A stretch of DNA of 64,000 nt, from assembly GCA_024236175.1 (NCBI GenBank), contig JACKKY010000001.1, forward strand, positions 868,001 through 932,000, in the 5' to 3' direction. The position numbers were made by a program, and so were the translations under genes. Below are positions 51,585 to 59,803 of this stretch, piece after piece. This stretch comes from Novosphingobium sp. Its GTDB lineage: Bacteria > Pseudomonadota > Alphaproteobacteria > Sphingomonadales > Sphingomonadaceae. The notes below the pieces were generated by a model. It saw only the letters and a list, made by a program, of their open reading frames with translations. It had not been told where the DNA came from and made no database searches. The stretch's first letter is position 1; every line of letters begins with the position of its first letter.

Positions 51585-52490
51585 TCAGCCCAGCTCTTCA
51601 CGCCACTCCTCTTGAGCAGACCTGCGTCGCATTGCTTCGATGAAGGCGCGCACGCCCGGCATGGAGGCACGGCTGGCGTGATACAGGAGTTGGACCGGAA
51701 GCGCCGGCGGAACCTGATCTTCCAACAGACTGACCAACTGTCCGCACCTCAGTTCATCGGCCACCTGGTAGCTCAGCACGTTGGCAATGCCCGCACCTGC
51801 CTTGGCCGCAGCGATCGAGGCCGCAACATCGTTGATTGTCAGCCGGGGCGCGATTTCCATGCGAACCTTCCCGTCGCGTCCGAAACGCCAGACATTGTCG
51901 AAGCGGATGCCCGAACCGCCGATGCAATCGTGATCCGCCAGATCGCCGACCAGCTTCGGCATCCCCCGCCGCGCAAGATACTCCGGGTTTGCAACCAGCA
52001 TTTGGCGGACTGAGCCGAGCCTGATCGTCATCAGACTGCTATCGGCCAAGGAACCGATCCGTACGGCGACATCGATCCCTTCCTCCACGATGCGGACATT
52101 GCGATCGATCAGCATCATCCGGGCCGAAAGCCCACCATGGTCGGTAAGCAGCCCTGCCACAACCGGTAGCACGTGAAGGCGCCCGAACATCACTGGAGCC
52201 GTGATGTACAGCTCGCCCTGCGGTGCGGACGCCCGCCCCATCACCAGATGCTCGGCCTCGCGCAGGTCCGACAGCAGCCCGCGCGCACGTTCCAGCAGCG
52301 CTGCGCCCTCATTTGAGAGCACGACGCTGCGGGTCGAGCGATGAAACAGGGTGACCCCGAGATGCGCCTCCAGCGCCGCTATCGCCCGAGTCACTTTGGC
52401 CGGCGACTGCCCAAGCGCCCGCGCAGCGCCCGAGAAGCTGCGATGATCGGCCACGGCTACGAAGACGCCCAGCGCTTCAAAGCGATCCAT
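51585..52490 (-). CDS. LysR family transcriptional regulator
   Basis: A 301-residue LTTR. The HTH is in FVAVADHRSFSGAARALGQSPAKVTRAIAALEAHLGVTLFHRSTRS. The C-terminal two-lobed effector domain covers about 90-295. It is divergent from the PNPOx-like gene at 52571 with an 80-base gap that holds an inverted repeat. It probably controls that operon (PNPOx-like, VOC remnant, DMT permease). Confidence 0.93.
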   Translation of the reverse strand: MDRFEALGVFVAVADHRSFSGAARALGQSPAKVTRAIAALEAHLGVTLFHRSTRSVVLSNEGAALLERARGLLSDLREAEHLVMGRASAPQGELYITAPVMFGRLHVLPVVAGLLTDHGGLSARMMLIDRNVRIVEEGIDVAVRIGSLADSSLMTIRLGSVRQMLVANPEYLARRGMPKLVGDLADHDCIGGSGIRFDNVWRFGRDGKVRMEIAPRLTINDVAASIAAAKAGAGIANVLSYQVADELRCGQLVSLLEDQVPPALPVQLLYHASRASMPGVRAFIEAMRRRSAQEEWREELG

Positions 52491-52514
52491 CTATTTTTTC
52501 ATGATCCGAAATAG
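52491..52514. promoter_or_regulatory. LysR-type inverted repeat
   Basis: CTATTT-N12-AAATAG lies directly before the LysR start and about 60 bases before the divergent PNPOx-like gene. The dyad length is usual for an LTTR recognition site, which normally lies between the regulator and its target. Confidence 0.5.
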
Positions 52515-52570
52515 TGAATGGCGAAATTAGCTTATTATCGCAATCTCGTACATAGGCCATAGACGCGGTC

Positions 52571-53137
52571 ATGACCGCGAACTTTCTCCATTCGATACTT
52601 GGCGACACGGCAAGGGCCATGCAGGCCCAGGCGGGATCGCGAGCATCGTATGCCGCCATGGAAGCGCAGGCCGATGGCCGGCCCGACGTGCTTGGCCCGC
52701 GCGAGGCCGCATTCATCGCGGCGCGCGACAGCTTCTACATGGCCAGCGTGACGCAGGACGGCTGGCCCTATGTCCAGCATCGCGGAGGCCCCAAAGGGTT
52801 CCTGCGGCTGCTTGGGCCAGGCCGCGTCGGCTTCGCCGATTTCCGCGGCAACCGCCAGTACATGTCGGCAGGCAACATCGTCAACCATGGACGGGTAGCG
52901 CTGATCCTGGTCGACTATCCCGCACAGCGGCGAATGAAAATGATCGGGCGGAGCCGGCGGATTGCGCTGGCCGACGATCCGGACACGGTGCTGCAACTTA
53001 CTCCCGACGGCTATGCCGCGACACCTGAAGCCGCAGTCCTGATCGATGTCGTGGCGTTCGACTGGAACTGTCCGCAGCACATCACACAGCGATGGACTGC
53101 CGAGGAATTCGAGCAAATGAGAAAGGACGGAGTGTGA
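52571..53137 (+). CDS. Pyridoxamine 5'-phosphate oxidase-like FMN-binding protein
   Basis: A 188-residue split-barrel flavoprotein-like protein. DSFYMASVTQDGWPYVQHRGGPKGFLRLL and NRQYMSAGNIVNHGRVALILVDYP are the core segments of the PNPOx-like superfamily. Such proteins bind FMN and act in reduction of small molecules or oxidative-stress roles; this one is not a true PdxH. The start lies 81 bases from the divergent LysR. The stop overlaps the start of a short VOC-like frame as GTGA. Confidence 0.82.
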   Translation: MTANFLHSILGDTARAMQAQAGSRASYAAMEAQADGRPDVLGPREAAFIAARDSFYMASVTQDGWPYVQHRGGPKGFLRLLGPGRVGFADFRGNRQYMSAGNIVNHGRVALILVDYPAQRRMKMIGRSRRIALADDPDTVLQLTPDGYAATPEAAVLIDVVAFDWNCPQHITQRWTAEEFEQMRKDGV

Positions 53138-53274
53138 CGGACAAGCCAACGCTATGTCCGGCGCAAGGCGCGCGCCACATCGGCCTTGCCGTGCGCGACC
53201 TGGAAGAAGCGCGCGAAACCTTGCGCGCCAGGCCCGGCGGCGCTCGCATCGAATTCGCCACGCCCTGCGTCTGA
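53134..53274 (+). pseudogene. VOC (glyoxalase) family remnant, N-terminal piece only
   Basis: A 46-codon frame starting at GTG 53134, overlapping the stop of the PNPOx-like gene. It contains GARHIGLAVRDLEEARETL, the first strand and helix of VOC-superfamily proteins. It ends at TGA after a sequence unlike the family (EFATPCV). Whole VOC proteins have 120-150 residues. It looks like the 5' end of a deleted gene that kept its coupling to the upstream gene. Confidence 0.45.
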
Positions 53275-53288
53275 ACCGGGAGAGATCA

Positions 53289-53744
53289 ATGTTCAACACC
53301 GGTGCCCCGGTCTATGCTTCACTCATGCTGATGACGGGTATCGGCATCCCGGTCATGGCTGCGCTCAATGCCTCGCTGGGCTATCGTCTCGCCAGCGCCC
53401 CGGCCGCTGCCGTGGTCCTCTTCGCCGTGGCTCTTGCGATCAGCATTCTGGCGACAACGCTGACCGGAGCACCCACTGCAAAGGCCTGGGTTTCGGCACC
53501 GCCACCAGCTTACCTCGGTGGAATCCTGATCGCGTTTTATGTGCTGTCGATCACTTTCATTGCTCCTCGTTTCGGGCTTGGCAATGCGGTGTTCTTCGTC
53601 CTGCTCGGCCAGATCGCGACAGCTGCGGCAATCGATCATTTCGGCCTGTTCGGCACGGTGCGTTCGCAGATCACGTCGGCCCGCATGGCGGGCATCGTCC
53701 TGATAGCGCTGGGAGTCTTTCTCGCCCGAAAAATGCCCACATAG
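53289..53744 (+). CDS. DMT superfamily permease, DUF606 (YdcZ) type
   Basis: A 151-residue membrane protein with five hydrophobic segments (about 5-25, 35-55, 70-90, 95-117, 125-145). AALNASLGYRLASAPAAAVV and PPAYLGGILIAFYV fit the DUF606/YdcZ half-size DMT permeases, which dimerise. The transported compound is unknown. It follows the VOC remnant by 14 bases in the LysR-controlled operon. Confidence 0.78.
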   Translation: MFNTGAPVYASLMLMTGIGIPVMAALNASLGYRLASAPAAAVVLFAVALAISILATTLTGAPTAKAWVSAPPPAYLGGILIAFYVLSITFIAPRFGLGNAVFFVLLGQIATAAAIDHFGLFGTVRSQITSARMAGIVLIALGVFLARKMPT

Positions 53745-53872
53745 GACCAACGAGGCCAGTTCAGGCGACTGCAACGCCAGATGGCCTTCCTTCACCCAGA
53801 CGCGGCAGCCCCTGGCTGCGGTGACGAAGCGCGTCTTCGCACCTGACGGAAGGCACAGCCAGTCGAATTCCT

Positions 53873-54508
53873 TCATGCAGCCAAGGCCGGGGGCTCTGCC
53901 GTTGCGTCGGGAACTGCAAATCCGCGCTGGACCGCCGGACGCCCGGCAATCGTTTCAAACCATCTCCGCACGTTTGGAAAGACTGCGAGATCGACCCCCT
54001 GCTGGTCGAAACGCGTAGCCCACGGCCAAATCGCCATGTCGGCGATCGAATAGTCGCCTGCCACGAATTCGTTCCGCTCTAGGGTGCCGTCGAGCACGGC
54101 ATAAAGCCGGCGTGCCTCATTGCCGTAGCGTTCAGCCGCGTAGTCCGACTTGCCCGGCTGGTAATGCAGGAAATGGGCAGCCTGGCCGAGCATGGGCCCG
54201 AAACCACCCATCTGCCACATCAGCCATTGCAGCACGGCCCAGCGCTCCGACCCGGCCGGAGGCAGGAAGCGCCCGGCCCTTTCGGCGAAGTAAATCAGGA
54301 TAGCACCGGATTCGAAAAGCGAGACGCCGGTTTCGCTGTCGACGATTGCCGGGATCTTGGCGTTGGGGAACCGCGCGATGAAGTCGGATCCGGACTGCTG
54401 GCCTGCACCAATGTCGATGGGATGCACGCGATAGTCCAGTTCCATCTCCTCCAGAGCGATCGAAATCTTGCGTCCGTTGGGCGTGCTCCAGGTGTACAGC
54501 TCGATCAT
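53873..54508 (-). CDS. Glutathione S-transferase, Ure2p/YfcG-like
   Basis: A 211-residue GST. The N-terminal thioredoxin fold has YTWSTPNGRKISIALEEM and the cis-Pro segment NAKIPAIVD followed by LFESGAILIYFAE (glutathione binding). The C-terminal helical domain has SIADMAIWPWATRF (the N-capping box). The TPNGRK element is that of Ure2p/YfcG-like disulfide-bond oxidoreductases. It overlaps the upstream GST fragment by four bases. Confidence 0.93.
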   Translation of the reverse strand: MIELYTWSTPNGRKISIALEEMELDYRVHPIDIGAGQQSGSDFIARFPNAKIPAIVDSETGVSLFESGAILIYFAERAGRFLPPAGSERWAVLQWLMWQMGGFGPMLGQAAHFLHYQPGKSDYAAERYGNEARRLYAVLDGTLERNEFVAGDYSIADMAIWPWATRFDQQGVDLAVFPNVRRWFETIAGRPAVQRGFAVPDATAEPPALAA

Positions 54509-54699
54509 GGGCGGGCCTTTCTGAATTCGTCGATCACGACGAAGGTGGTCGTCGGCTTCTCGATGGCGAGATGGTCCTTGCCCGTGCCCGTCTTCTTGGT
54601 CTTGCCGTCCACGGGTTCCAGCGCGAACGACGTACCGATTTCGTTGAGCGCGATACGGACGGCCAGCGAGCAGGTGCCGGGCATGCAGTAGAGCTTCAT
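54505..54699 (-). pseudogene. Truncated beta-class glutathione S-transferase, N-terminal piece
   Basis: A 64-residue frame. MKLYCMPGTCSLAVRIALNEIGTSFALEPVDGKTKKTGTGKDHLAI is the beginning of a beta-class GST, with the conserved Cys (GTCSLA). From residue 47 the family sequence is lost and replaced by EKPTTTFVVIDEF, so the fold is incomplete. Its stop overlaps the next GST start. It looks like the remains of a tandem GST gene cut by a deletion. Confidence 0.6.
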
Positions 54700-54807
54700 G
54701 GCGTGTTTCCTTGACAGTCGATCGCTACCGGCGATCGAGCCATGCGAGTGCGAATTGCCGGCAACGCTCCCTGAACGAAAAGAACCGGGAGCGTCGCCGG
54801 CATCCGG

Positions 54808-55362
54808 TCAGGCGGCGATCCGGAGTTCAGCGGCGGTGACGACCGGGAAATCGATCTCGGTCTCGGCCACATTGTTCAGGAAGTTGGTGAAGACGTTCTC
54901 GGCAACCAGCGCCACGATCTCGACGATCTGACCATCGTCGAAGCCGGCACCGCGCAGTTCGGCGATGTCGACGTTGCTGACCCGTCCACGCTCCCGCGCA
55001 ACCTTGGCGGCGAAGGCGACCGCGGCATTGGCCTTCGGATCGCCCGATTGGCCGTTGCGATTGAGTGCAATCTCATCGGCATCGATTTTCGCGAGGTTGA
55101 GGCCGAGATAGCTATGCGCCGAAAGGCAATAGTCGCAGCCGTTGATCTGGGCGACCGCCAGGGCAATTCGCTCGCGGGTCTTGACGTCGAGCGCCTTGGA
55201 CAGCGCGCCATGCTGGCCGAGATAGCCTTCGAGCGCAGCAGGGCTCAATGCAATCAACCGGAACAGGTTCGGTATGCTGCCAAGCGACTTCTCGACCGCG
55301 TCGAGAAGAGGCTGAGACGCCGCCGGAGCGGCTTCACGGGTGGGGATTTCGATACGGGACAT
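54808..55362 (-). CDS. Carboxymuconolactone decarboxylase / AhpD-like protein
   Basis: The protein has 184 residues from the ATG at 55362, which has GGAG eight bases upstream. The AhpD core is LGSIPNLFRLIALSPAALEGYLG, then GCDYCLSAHSY with the CxxC plus His proton relay. Members reduce peroxide-related substrates or work as alkylhydroperoxidases; the CxxC suggests redox rather than decarboxylase activity. It lies in the small cluster with GST and DUF1348 genes. Confidence 0.88.
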   Translation of the reverse strand: MSRIEIPTREAAPAASQPLLDAVEKSLGSIPNLFRLIALSPAALEGYLGQHGALSKALDVKTRERIALAVAQINGCDYCLSAHSYLGLNLAKIDADEIALNRNGQSGDPKANAAVAFAAKVARERGRVSNVDIAELRGAGFDDGQIVEIVALVAENVFTNFLNNVAETEIDFPVVTAAELRIAA

Positions 55363-55506
55363 TTTCAACTCCATTTAGGGGGCTTGGATCGCGGCGGGCT
55401 TCGATCCCGACGCGTGAACGGGCCTATTTCTTCTTGGGAAATTCGATAATCCACTTGGGTCGCAAGACATTATTCCGGAAAAGGGAACGATACCGGCGCT
55501 GCATCG

Positions 55507-55971
55507 CTAAAGACCGAGTGCGGAAAGCCCCGGATGGTCGTCGGGACGGCGCCCCAGCGGCCAGCGAAATTTGCGATCCTCTTCGCCGATCGGCATTTCG
55601 TTGATGCTCGCGTGGCGGCTGCGCATCAGGCCTTCGCCGTCGAACTCCCAGTTCTCGTTGCCATAGGCACGAAACCAGTTGCCGCTGTCGTCATTGTATT
55701 CGTAGGCGTACCGTACCGCTATCCGATTGCCGGTGAACGCCCAGAGTTCCTTGATCAGCCGGTATTGATGCTCGCTCGACCACTTGCGTGTGAGGAATTC
55801 CTCAGCCTGCAAACGGCCGCGTGGAAACTCGACCCGGTTACGCCAGACGGTATCCTCGGTGTAGGCGAGTGCGACCTTCGCCGGGTCCCGGCTGTTCCAG
55901 CCGTCTTCGGCAAGGCGGACCTTTTCGCGGGCGGTCTGTTCGGTGAATGGCGGCAACGGTGGACGGGACAT
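55507..55971 (-). CDS. DUF1348 (NTF2/SnoaL-like fold) protein
   Basis: The protein has 154 residues from the ATG at 55971; an open extension to 56163 lacks family sequence. FTEQTAREKVRLAEDGWNSRDPAKVALAYTEDTVWRNR, WAFTGNRIAVRYAYEYND and GNENWEFDGEGLMRSRHASIN are characteristic of DUF1348, an NTF2-like family. Function in the family is unknown. It is in line with the AhpD-like gene, and the LysR at 56558 is divergent but 586 bases away. Confidence 0.88.
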   Translation of the reverse strand: MSRPPLPPFTEQTAREKVRLAEDGWNSRDPAKVALAYTEDTVWRNRVEFPRGRLQAEEFLTRKWSSEHQYRLIKELWAFTGNRIAVRYAYEYNDDSGNWFRAYGNENWEFDGEGLMRSRHASINEMPIGEEDRKFRWPLGRRPDDHPGLSALGL

Positions 55972-56557
55972 CGATCCTGAACTCCTGTTCGGTGTGAAAG
56001 GTGCGCCCGGACCGGTCGGGCGGGGGAGAGGAATGTCCGGTCCGGGCGCAGCGCGACGCCGCATCGGGGGGATTGCGTGTCGCCGTTCAAGCCAGCAGCG
56101 TTGGACGGGAGCCCGCTGCTGTGATCTCAGACTATGCCGGGGGTGCGCATTGCAGAATGGCAATCTTCCGCAACGGTTTGTTCCGCTGAACGCAACAATG
56201 CGGTCTGGTCCCGAGGCCCGACCGCTTCGGCCTCGGCCCGCGCATCCCCCGCATGGCGCTGGCGTTCGCGGCCGCGGACGACCAAATGCCTTTCGTCACT
56301 TTTCTCCTGCCGTCGTCCTGCCGGAACCTGGGAGCGCTGAAGCGGCTGGGAGCGACGTTGGTTGGAAAGGTTCAGCACGAGGGTGCCGGTTTCCTCAAGT
56401 TTGGGATGGCGCCACCCTGACCACGCCGTTGCGCACATGCTGCCAAAGCTCCTCGAGCGGAACGCTACTGTTACGAATGGCGGAATAATCAGATTGCCGC
56501 CCCCCGTGGCCGATGCTAGTCGTCAGCCCGTGGCGGATGGTTTGAACAGAGGCATTC
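55972..56557. other. Intergenic region, no gene supported
   Basis: About 590 bases lie between the DUF1348 gene and the divergent LysR gene. Open frames of 60-180 codons occur on both strands, but none has familiar sequence or a good start. One minus-strand frame (56127-56438, starting MCATAWSGW) has coding-like length yet is Arg/Gln-rich and repetitive, as expected from random GC-rich sequence. Confidence 0.4.
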
Positions 56558-57454
56558 ATGGACCGGCTTCACGCGATGAAAGTCTTCGTTCGCGTCGCGG
56601 AAGTCGGCGGATTTGCCGAGGCGGCGCGCCAGATGAACATGAGCCCGCCAGCGGTCACACGCGCAGTTTCCGCGTTAGAGGACTTCATCGGCGCAAGGCT
56701 GCTGACGCGCACGACGAGGTCGGTCCAGCTTACCGAAGCGGGCCAGCGCTATTTCGAAGACAGCAAGCGCATTCTGACCGACATCGACGAAGCGGACGCG
56801 TCGGCTGCGGGCGTCTTTGCGAAGCCCACCGGAACCCTGACAGTCACCGCGTCGGTCATGTTCGGACAGATTTACGTCTTGCCGATCGTGACCGACTTTC
56901 TGGATGACTTCCCCGAGGTGACCGCTCGGCTGCTGTTTGTCGATCGCGTCACCAACCTTATCGATGAAGGCATCGATGTGGCGATCCGCATCGGCCATCT
57001 CCCCGATTCCAGCTATTCGGCTATCAAGGTCGGGACGGTCAGGCGAGTCATGTGCGGATCGCCCGACTACTTCGAGACCGTCGGTGTGCCTCGAGAGCCA
57101 TCAGAGCTGGCGGGTCACCGGATTATCTCCTCCACAAGTGCCTACACGTCTCTGGACTGGCGTTTCGGCCAGACCGACAAGAGCAGCGTTCAAGTCAAGC
57201 CCGCGCTCTTCTGCAGCAGTTATGAAGGCGTCATCTCGGCGGCCCGGCAAGGCTGGGGGCTGGCGCGCGTATTGTCCTACCAGATCGGCCCCGACCTCCT
57301 GGACGGCAAGTTGCTGACCGTCCTTGAGGATTTCGAGGAAGAGCCCTACCCTGTCCACGTGGTACATCCGGAGGGCCGCAAGGCTTCCGCGAAAGTCAGG
57401 AGCTTCGTGGATTTCGCAGCGGAGCGGCTCCGGGCAAACAGGCTGATCAACTGA
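56558..57454 (+). CDS. LysR family transcriptional regulator
   Basis: A 298-residue LTTR. The HTH is FVRVAEVGGFAEAARQMNMSPPAVTRAVSALEDFIGARLLTRTTRS, and the effector domain covers about 90-290. It probably regulates the minus-strand genes to its left (DUF1348, AhpD-like, GST). An inverted repeat directly after its stop could be a site for it before the beta-barrel gene. Confidence 0.93.
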   Translation: MDRLHAMKVFVRVAEVGGFAEAARQMNMSPPAVTRAVSALEDFIGARLLTRTTRSVQLTEAGQRYFEDSKRILTDIDEADASAAGVFAKPTGTLTVTASVMFGQIYVLPIVTDFLDDFPEVTARLLFVDRVTNLIDEGIDVAIRIGHLPDSSYSAIKVGTVRRVMCGSPDYFETVGVPREPSELAGHRIISSTSAYTSLDWRFGQTDKSSVQVKPALFCSSYEGVISAARQGWGLARVLSYQIGPDLLDGKLLTVLEDFEEEPYPVHVVHPEGRKASAKVRSFVDFAAERLRANRLIN

Positions 57455-57460
57455 ATCTGC

Positions 57461-57477
57461 GTTCCAGTTAATGGAAC
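57461..57477. promoter_or_regulatory. Inverted repeat between LysR and the beta-barrel gene
   Basis: GTTCCA-GTTAA-TGGAAC has two perfect 6-base arms. It is located seven bases after the LysR stop and about 95 bases before the outer-membrane protein start. It may be a regulator site for the next gene or a weak hairpin at the end of the LysR message. There is no T-run after it. Confidence 0.4.
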
Positions 57478-57570
57478 AATTCATTGCACAAATGTGAGAT
57501 TATCACCACCAATCGCAACCCGTAACTGCATCTCCGTCACAGCAAGTGAACAGCCTCTTGGAGATGCAAA

Positions 57571-58182
57571 ATGAACAAGTCCCTCCCCATCCTGGCCACC
57601 GCGCTCGCCGGCGCCGTATCGTTCGCAACCCCCGCGGCGGCCGAGACCTTCGATGGGCCCTACGTCGGCGTGACGGCCGGCTGGAACCGGGCCGAAGTGG
57701 CGGATCGCACGCTCGATGCCGCGACCATCGACGCGGAAGCGGCACGTGATTCCGCAGTCATCGGAATCTACGGCGGATACAATCACAAGGTGACCGACAG
57801 CATCGTGCTTGGCGTCGAAGCCGGCCTTGCCGCCGCCATCGACGACAATGTGCGGGCGCAATCATCGGGACAAGCCCTGACGGTAGATCCGCGTTACAGC
57901 TTCGACCTGTCCGCCCGGGCCGGTTACCTCGTGAATTCGAAGACGCTGATCTACGCACGCGGCGGCTATGCCAATCAGCGGATCCGCAACACGCTCGAGA
58001 CCGCCTCCGGAACCGCCCGTTCTTCCGACAATCTCGATGGCTGGACCGTCGGCGGCGGGGTCGAATACGCAATCACGCCGCACATTTCGGCTCGCGCCGA
58101 ATACCGTTACTCCGACTTCGGCCGCAGCGGCGGCAATTTCGATCGCCACCAGACGCTGATCGGCGTTTCCTACAACTTCTGA
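57571..58182 (+). CDS. Outer-membrane beta-barrel protein (OmpA-like/Omp25-type porin fold)
   Basis: A 203-residue protein with a signal peptide (about 1-24, ending AAAET). Alternating strands follow (GPYVGVTAGWNRAEV, DSAVIGIYGGYNHKV, YSFDLSARAGYLVNSKTLIYARGGYAN, GWTVGGGVEYAITPHISARAEYRYSDF), ending in LIGVSYNF with the C-terminal Phe. This is the eight-stranded barrel of the Omp25/OmpA-like family. The family helps membrane stability or surface interaction. Confidence 0.88.
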   Translation: MNKSLPILATALAGAVSFATPAAAETFDGPYVGVTAGWNRAEVADRTLDAATIDAEAARDSAVIGIYGGYNHKVTDSIVLGVEAGLAAAIDDNVRAQSSGQALTVDPRYSFDLSARAGYLVNSKTLIYARGGYANQRIRNTLETASGTARSSDNLDGWTVGGGVEYAITPHISARAEYRYSDFGRSGGNFDRHQTLIGVSYNF

Positions 58183-58425
58183 AAATTCCCGCCCGGGAGG
58201 CAGGCCCCGGCCGATCTCCCGGGCGTTCGAGACAAGTCATGATCAGCAGTATCGGCCTCTTCCGGCAATTGCCGCCGGAAGCACGCCTGAACCTCCAGAC
58301 GGATTTTATGGTGACCATGTCAGGTGGTTCGCTTATGCTTGCGGCATTGCGAGCCACCCTGTCCCTCTCCGTCCTGATCTGGAGATGTCGAGGCTCGAAA
58401 ATCGGTTTGGGAATACCCTCGAGCA

Positions 58426-58761
58426 ATGAGTAGCGATCTTAGTTCCCGCCTGAGGATGCAGGTTACCCTGGCGATATTCAGCGGCTGCGGATGCGATGAG
58501 ACGATGGCCGCCGCCGACAACGATGCCCGGCTTGCCGGGCTCACTGGCGCAGAGATAGATCAGGCACTGGCTGGCAGCAGTTTCAGCGCAAGAGAGAGTG
58601 CGGCTGTGAGCCTTGCCTGCGCGATGAAATCGGGAAACCGGAACGATGTTGCGGCGGCCAGGGCCCGTGCGGAAACCTTCGGCCTGTGCCCGGTGGAAAT
58701 ACAGCAAGTGGAAGACCTCGTTCGCGCCCTTCTCCACAAACTCGAGCACCTTCACGATTGA
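58426..58761 (+). CDS. Small AhpD-like protein
   Basis: A 111-residue protein. SRLRMQVTLAIFSGCGCDETMAAADNDARLAGLTGAEIDQALAG resembles the repeat unit of the AhpD/CMD fold. There is a Cys pair (CGC) at an unusual spacing, not the CxxC of peroxidases. The match to the fold is partial, so the assignment is tentative. It is on its own between the barrel gene and a converging EthD gene. Confidence 0.5.
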   Translation: MSSDLSSRLRMQVTLAIFSGCGCDETMAAADNDARLAGLTGAEIDQALAGSSFSARESAAVSLACAMKSGNRNDVAAARARAETFGLCPVEIQQVEDLVRALLHKLEHLHD

Positions 58762-59023
58762 CCGCGGGAAATGGCCGACACTCGCCGGTTGCAGAGCGGA
58801 AGATTGCGGCTTGATCCTGGACATTCGAGACAGCCGGCTGGCCTAACGGAAGCCGCTCGTTGATCCGGACCGGAAGAGCCGGCTTCAGCCCCAACCCTCG
58901 TCGTTCGCGGTCACGTCCGAACTGGCTGTATCACCTGCTGCAGGATGCCGTTCATCGCATCGGCAGCAGCGGCGGCGTTCCGACTACCGTACCGGCATCC
59001 CGTGTCCAAACCCGGTCGAGCGG

Positions 59024-59803
59024 TTAGTCCTTCACGATCGTTTCGCGCACAACGAACATGGGGCCCGTGGTGTGGAAGATGCGGGCGTGGGCGGCGGTGT
59101 CGATCCGGCGCAGGCGAATCTCCTCGCTTGCAGGCCCGCTTTCATTTCCCTCCGCTTCGCCGATGCCATCGTAACGGGTCGCAACGCTGCCTGCCGTGCC
59201 CACCACCAGGTTCTGCACGTAGTGCCCGTTGCCACCCCGCGGCCGGCGCCAGCCAAGGGCGAGACCCGCGTGCGGTCCCGACCATTCTGAATCGAACTCC
59301 TCGCGCGTCAGCCCGTCCTTGCGAAAAAGCGTTACGAGCACCTTGGTGTCGGGCGATGGGGTGCCGAGCGGCCAGGTTCGCGGTGTCGTCATCAGCCGCC
59401 GCTCGTGAACCAGATAGACATCGGCGGGGCATGCATCGGCGAGTCGGCGCCTGACGCGACTGCCAATTCGCGCCAGCGCAGATTGCTTCGCGGAAACCTC
59501 AAGCGCGGCTGCGAAGGGCGAGGGATTGCCCATGAGATCGAGGTTGCGAGCCGCATCGGCCGGCCAGTCGATTGCAACCCGGCTGGTCCGGTGGTCTCGG
59601 GCAAGCTTGTCGGCGATGCGCGGCAAGGCGCGCTCAAGTGCGGGGCGGTCGCAATCTTCGGCGCGGACTAGCACGATCAGCTTGTCGGCCTCCGGCAGGC
59701 CCGCAGCCAGAGCGGACCCGGCGCTTGCGGCTCCCAGCAGGGCGAAAAGTCCCAACACTGTCCATTTGATCGACACGCGGCTCACCATGCATTTCGCTGT
59801 CAT
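59024..59803 (-). CDS. Exported EthD-domain protein
   Basis: The protein has 259 residues from the ATG at 59803, which overlaps the stop of the quinoprotein gene as ATGA; this coupling decides the start. It has a signal-like N-terminus (WTVLGLFALLGAASAGSALAAG). EthD segments are visible in KVLVTLFRKDGLTREEFDSEWSGPHAGLALG and YVQNLVV. The EthD fold is a dimeric ferredoxin-like barrel, often of unknown activity, sometimes an accessory in ether degradation. An exported EthD protein next to a periplasmic dehydrogenase suggests action on the same compound. Confidence 0.72.
   Translation of the reverse strand: MTAKCMVSRVSIKWTVLGLFALLGAASAGSALAAGLPEADKLIVLVRAEDCDRPALERALPRIADKLARDHRTSRVAIDWPADAARNLDLMGNPSPFAAALEVSAKQSALARIGSRVRRRLADACPADVYLVHERRLMTTPRTWPLGTPSPDTKVLVTLFRKDGLTREEFDSEWSGPHAGLALGWRRPRGGNGHYVQNLVVGTAGSVATRYDGIGEAEGNESGPASEEIRLRRIDTAAHARIFHTTGPMFVVRETIVKD

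Noticed and set aside
53319..53876. Minus-strand frame starting MKEFDWLCLPSG
   Set aside because: Most of it is antisense to the DMT permease. Only the first 40 codons are outside, so at most a fragment.
58239..58433. A 64-codon frame before the AhpD-like gene
   Set aside because: No recognisable sequence and no clear ribosome binding site, though it overlaps the next start by 8 bases.
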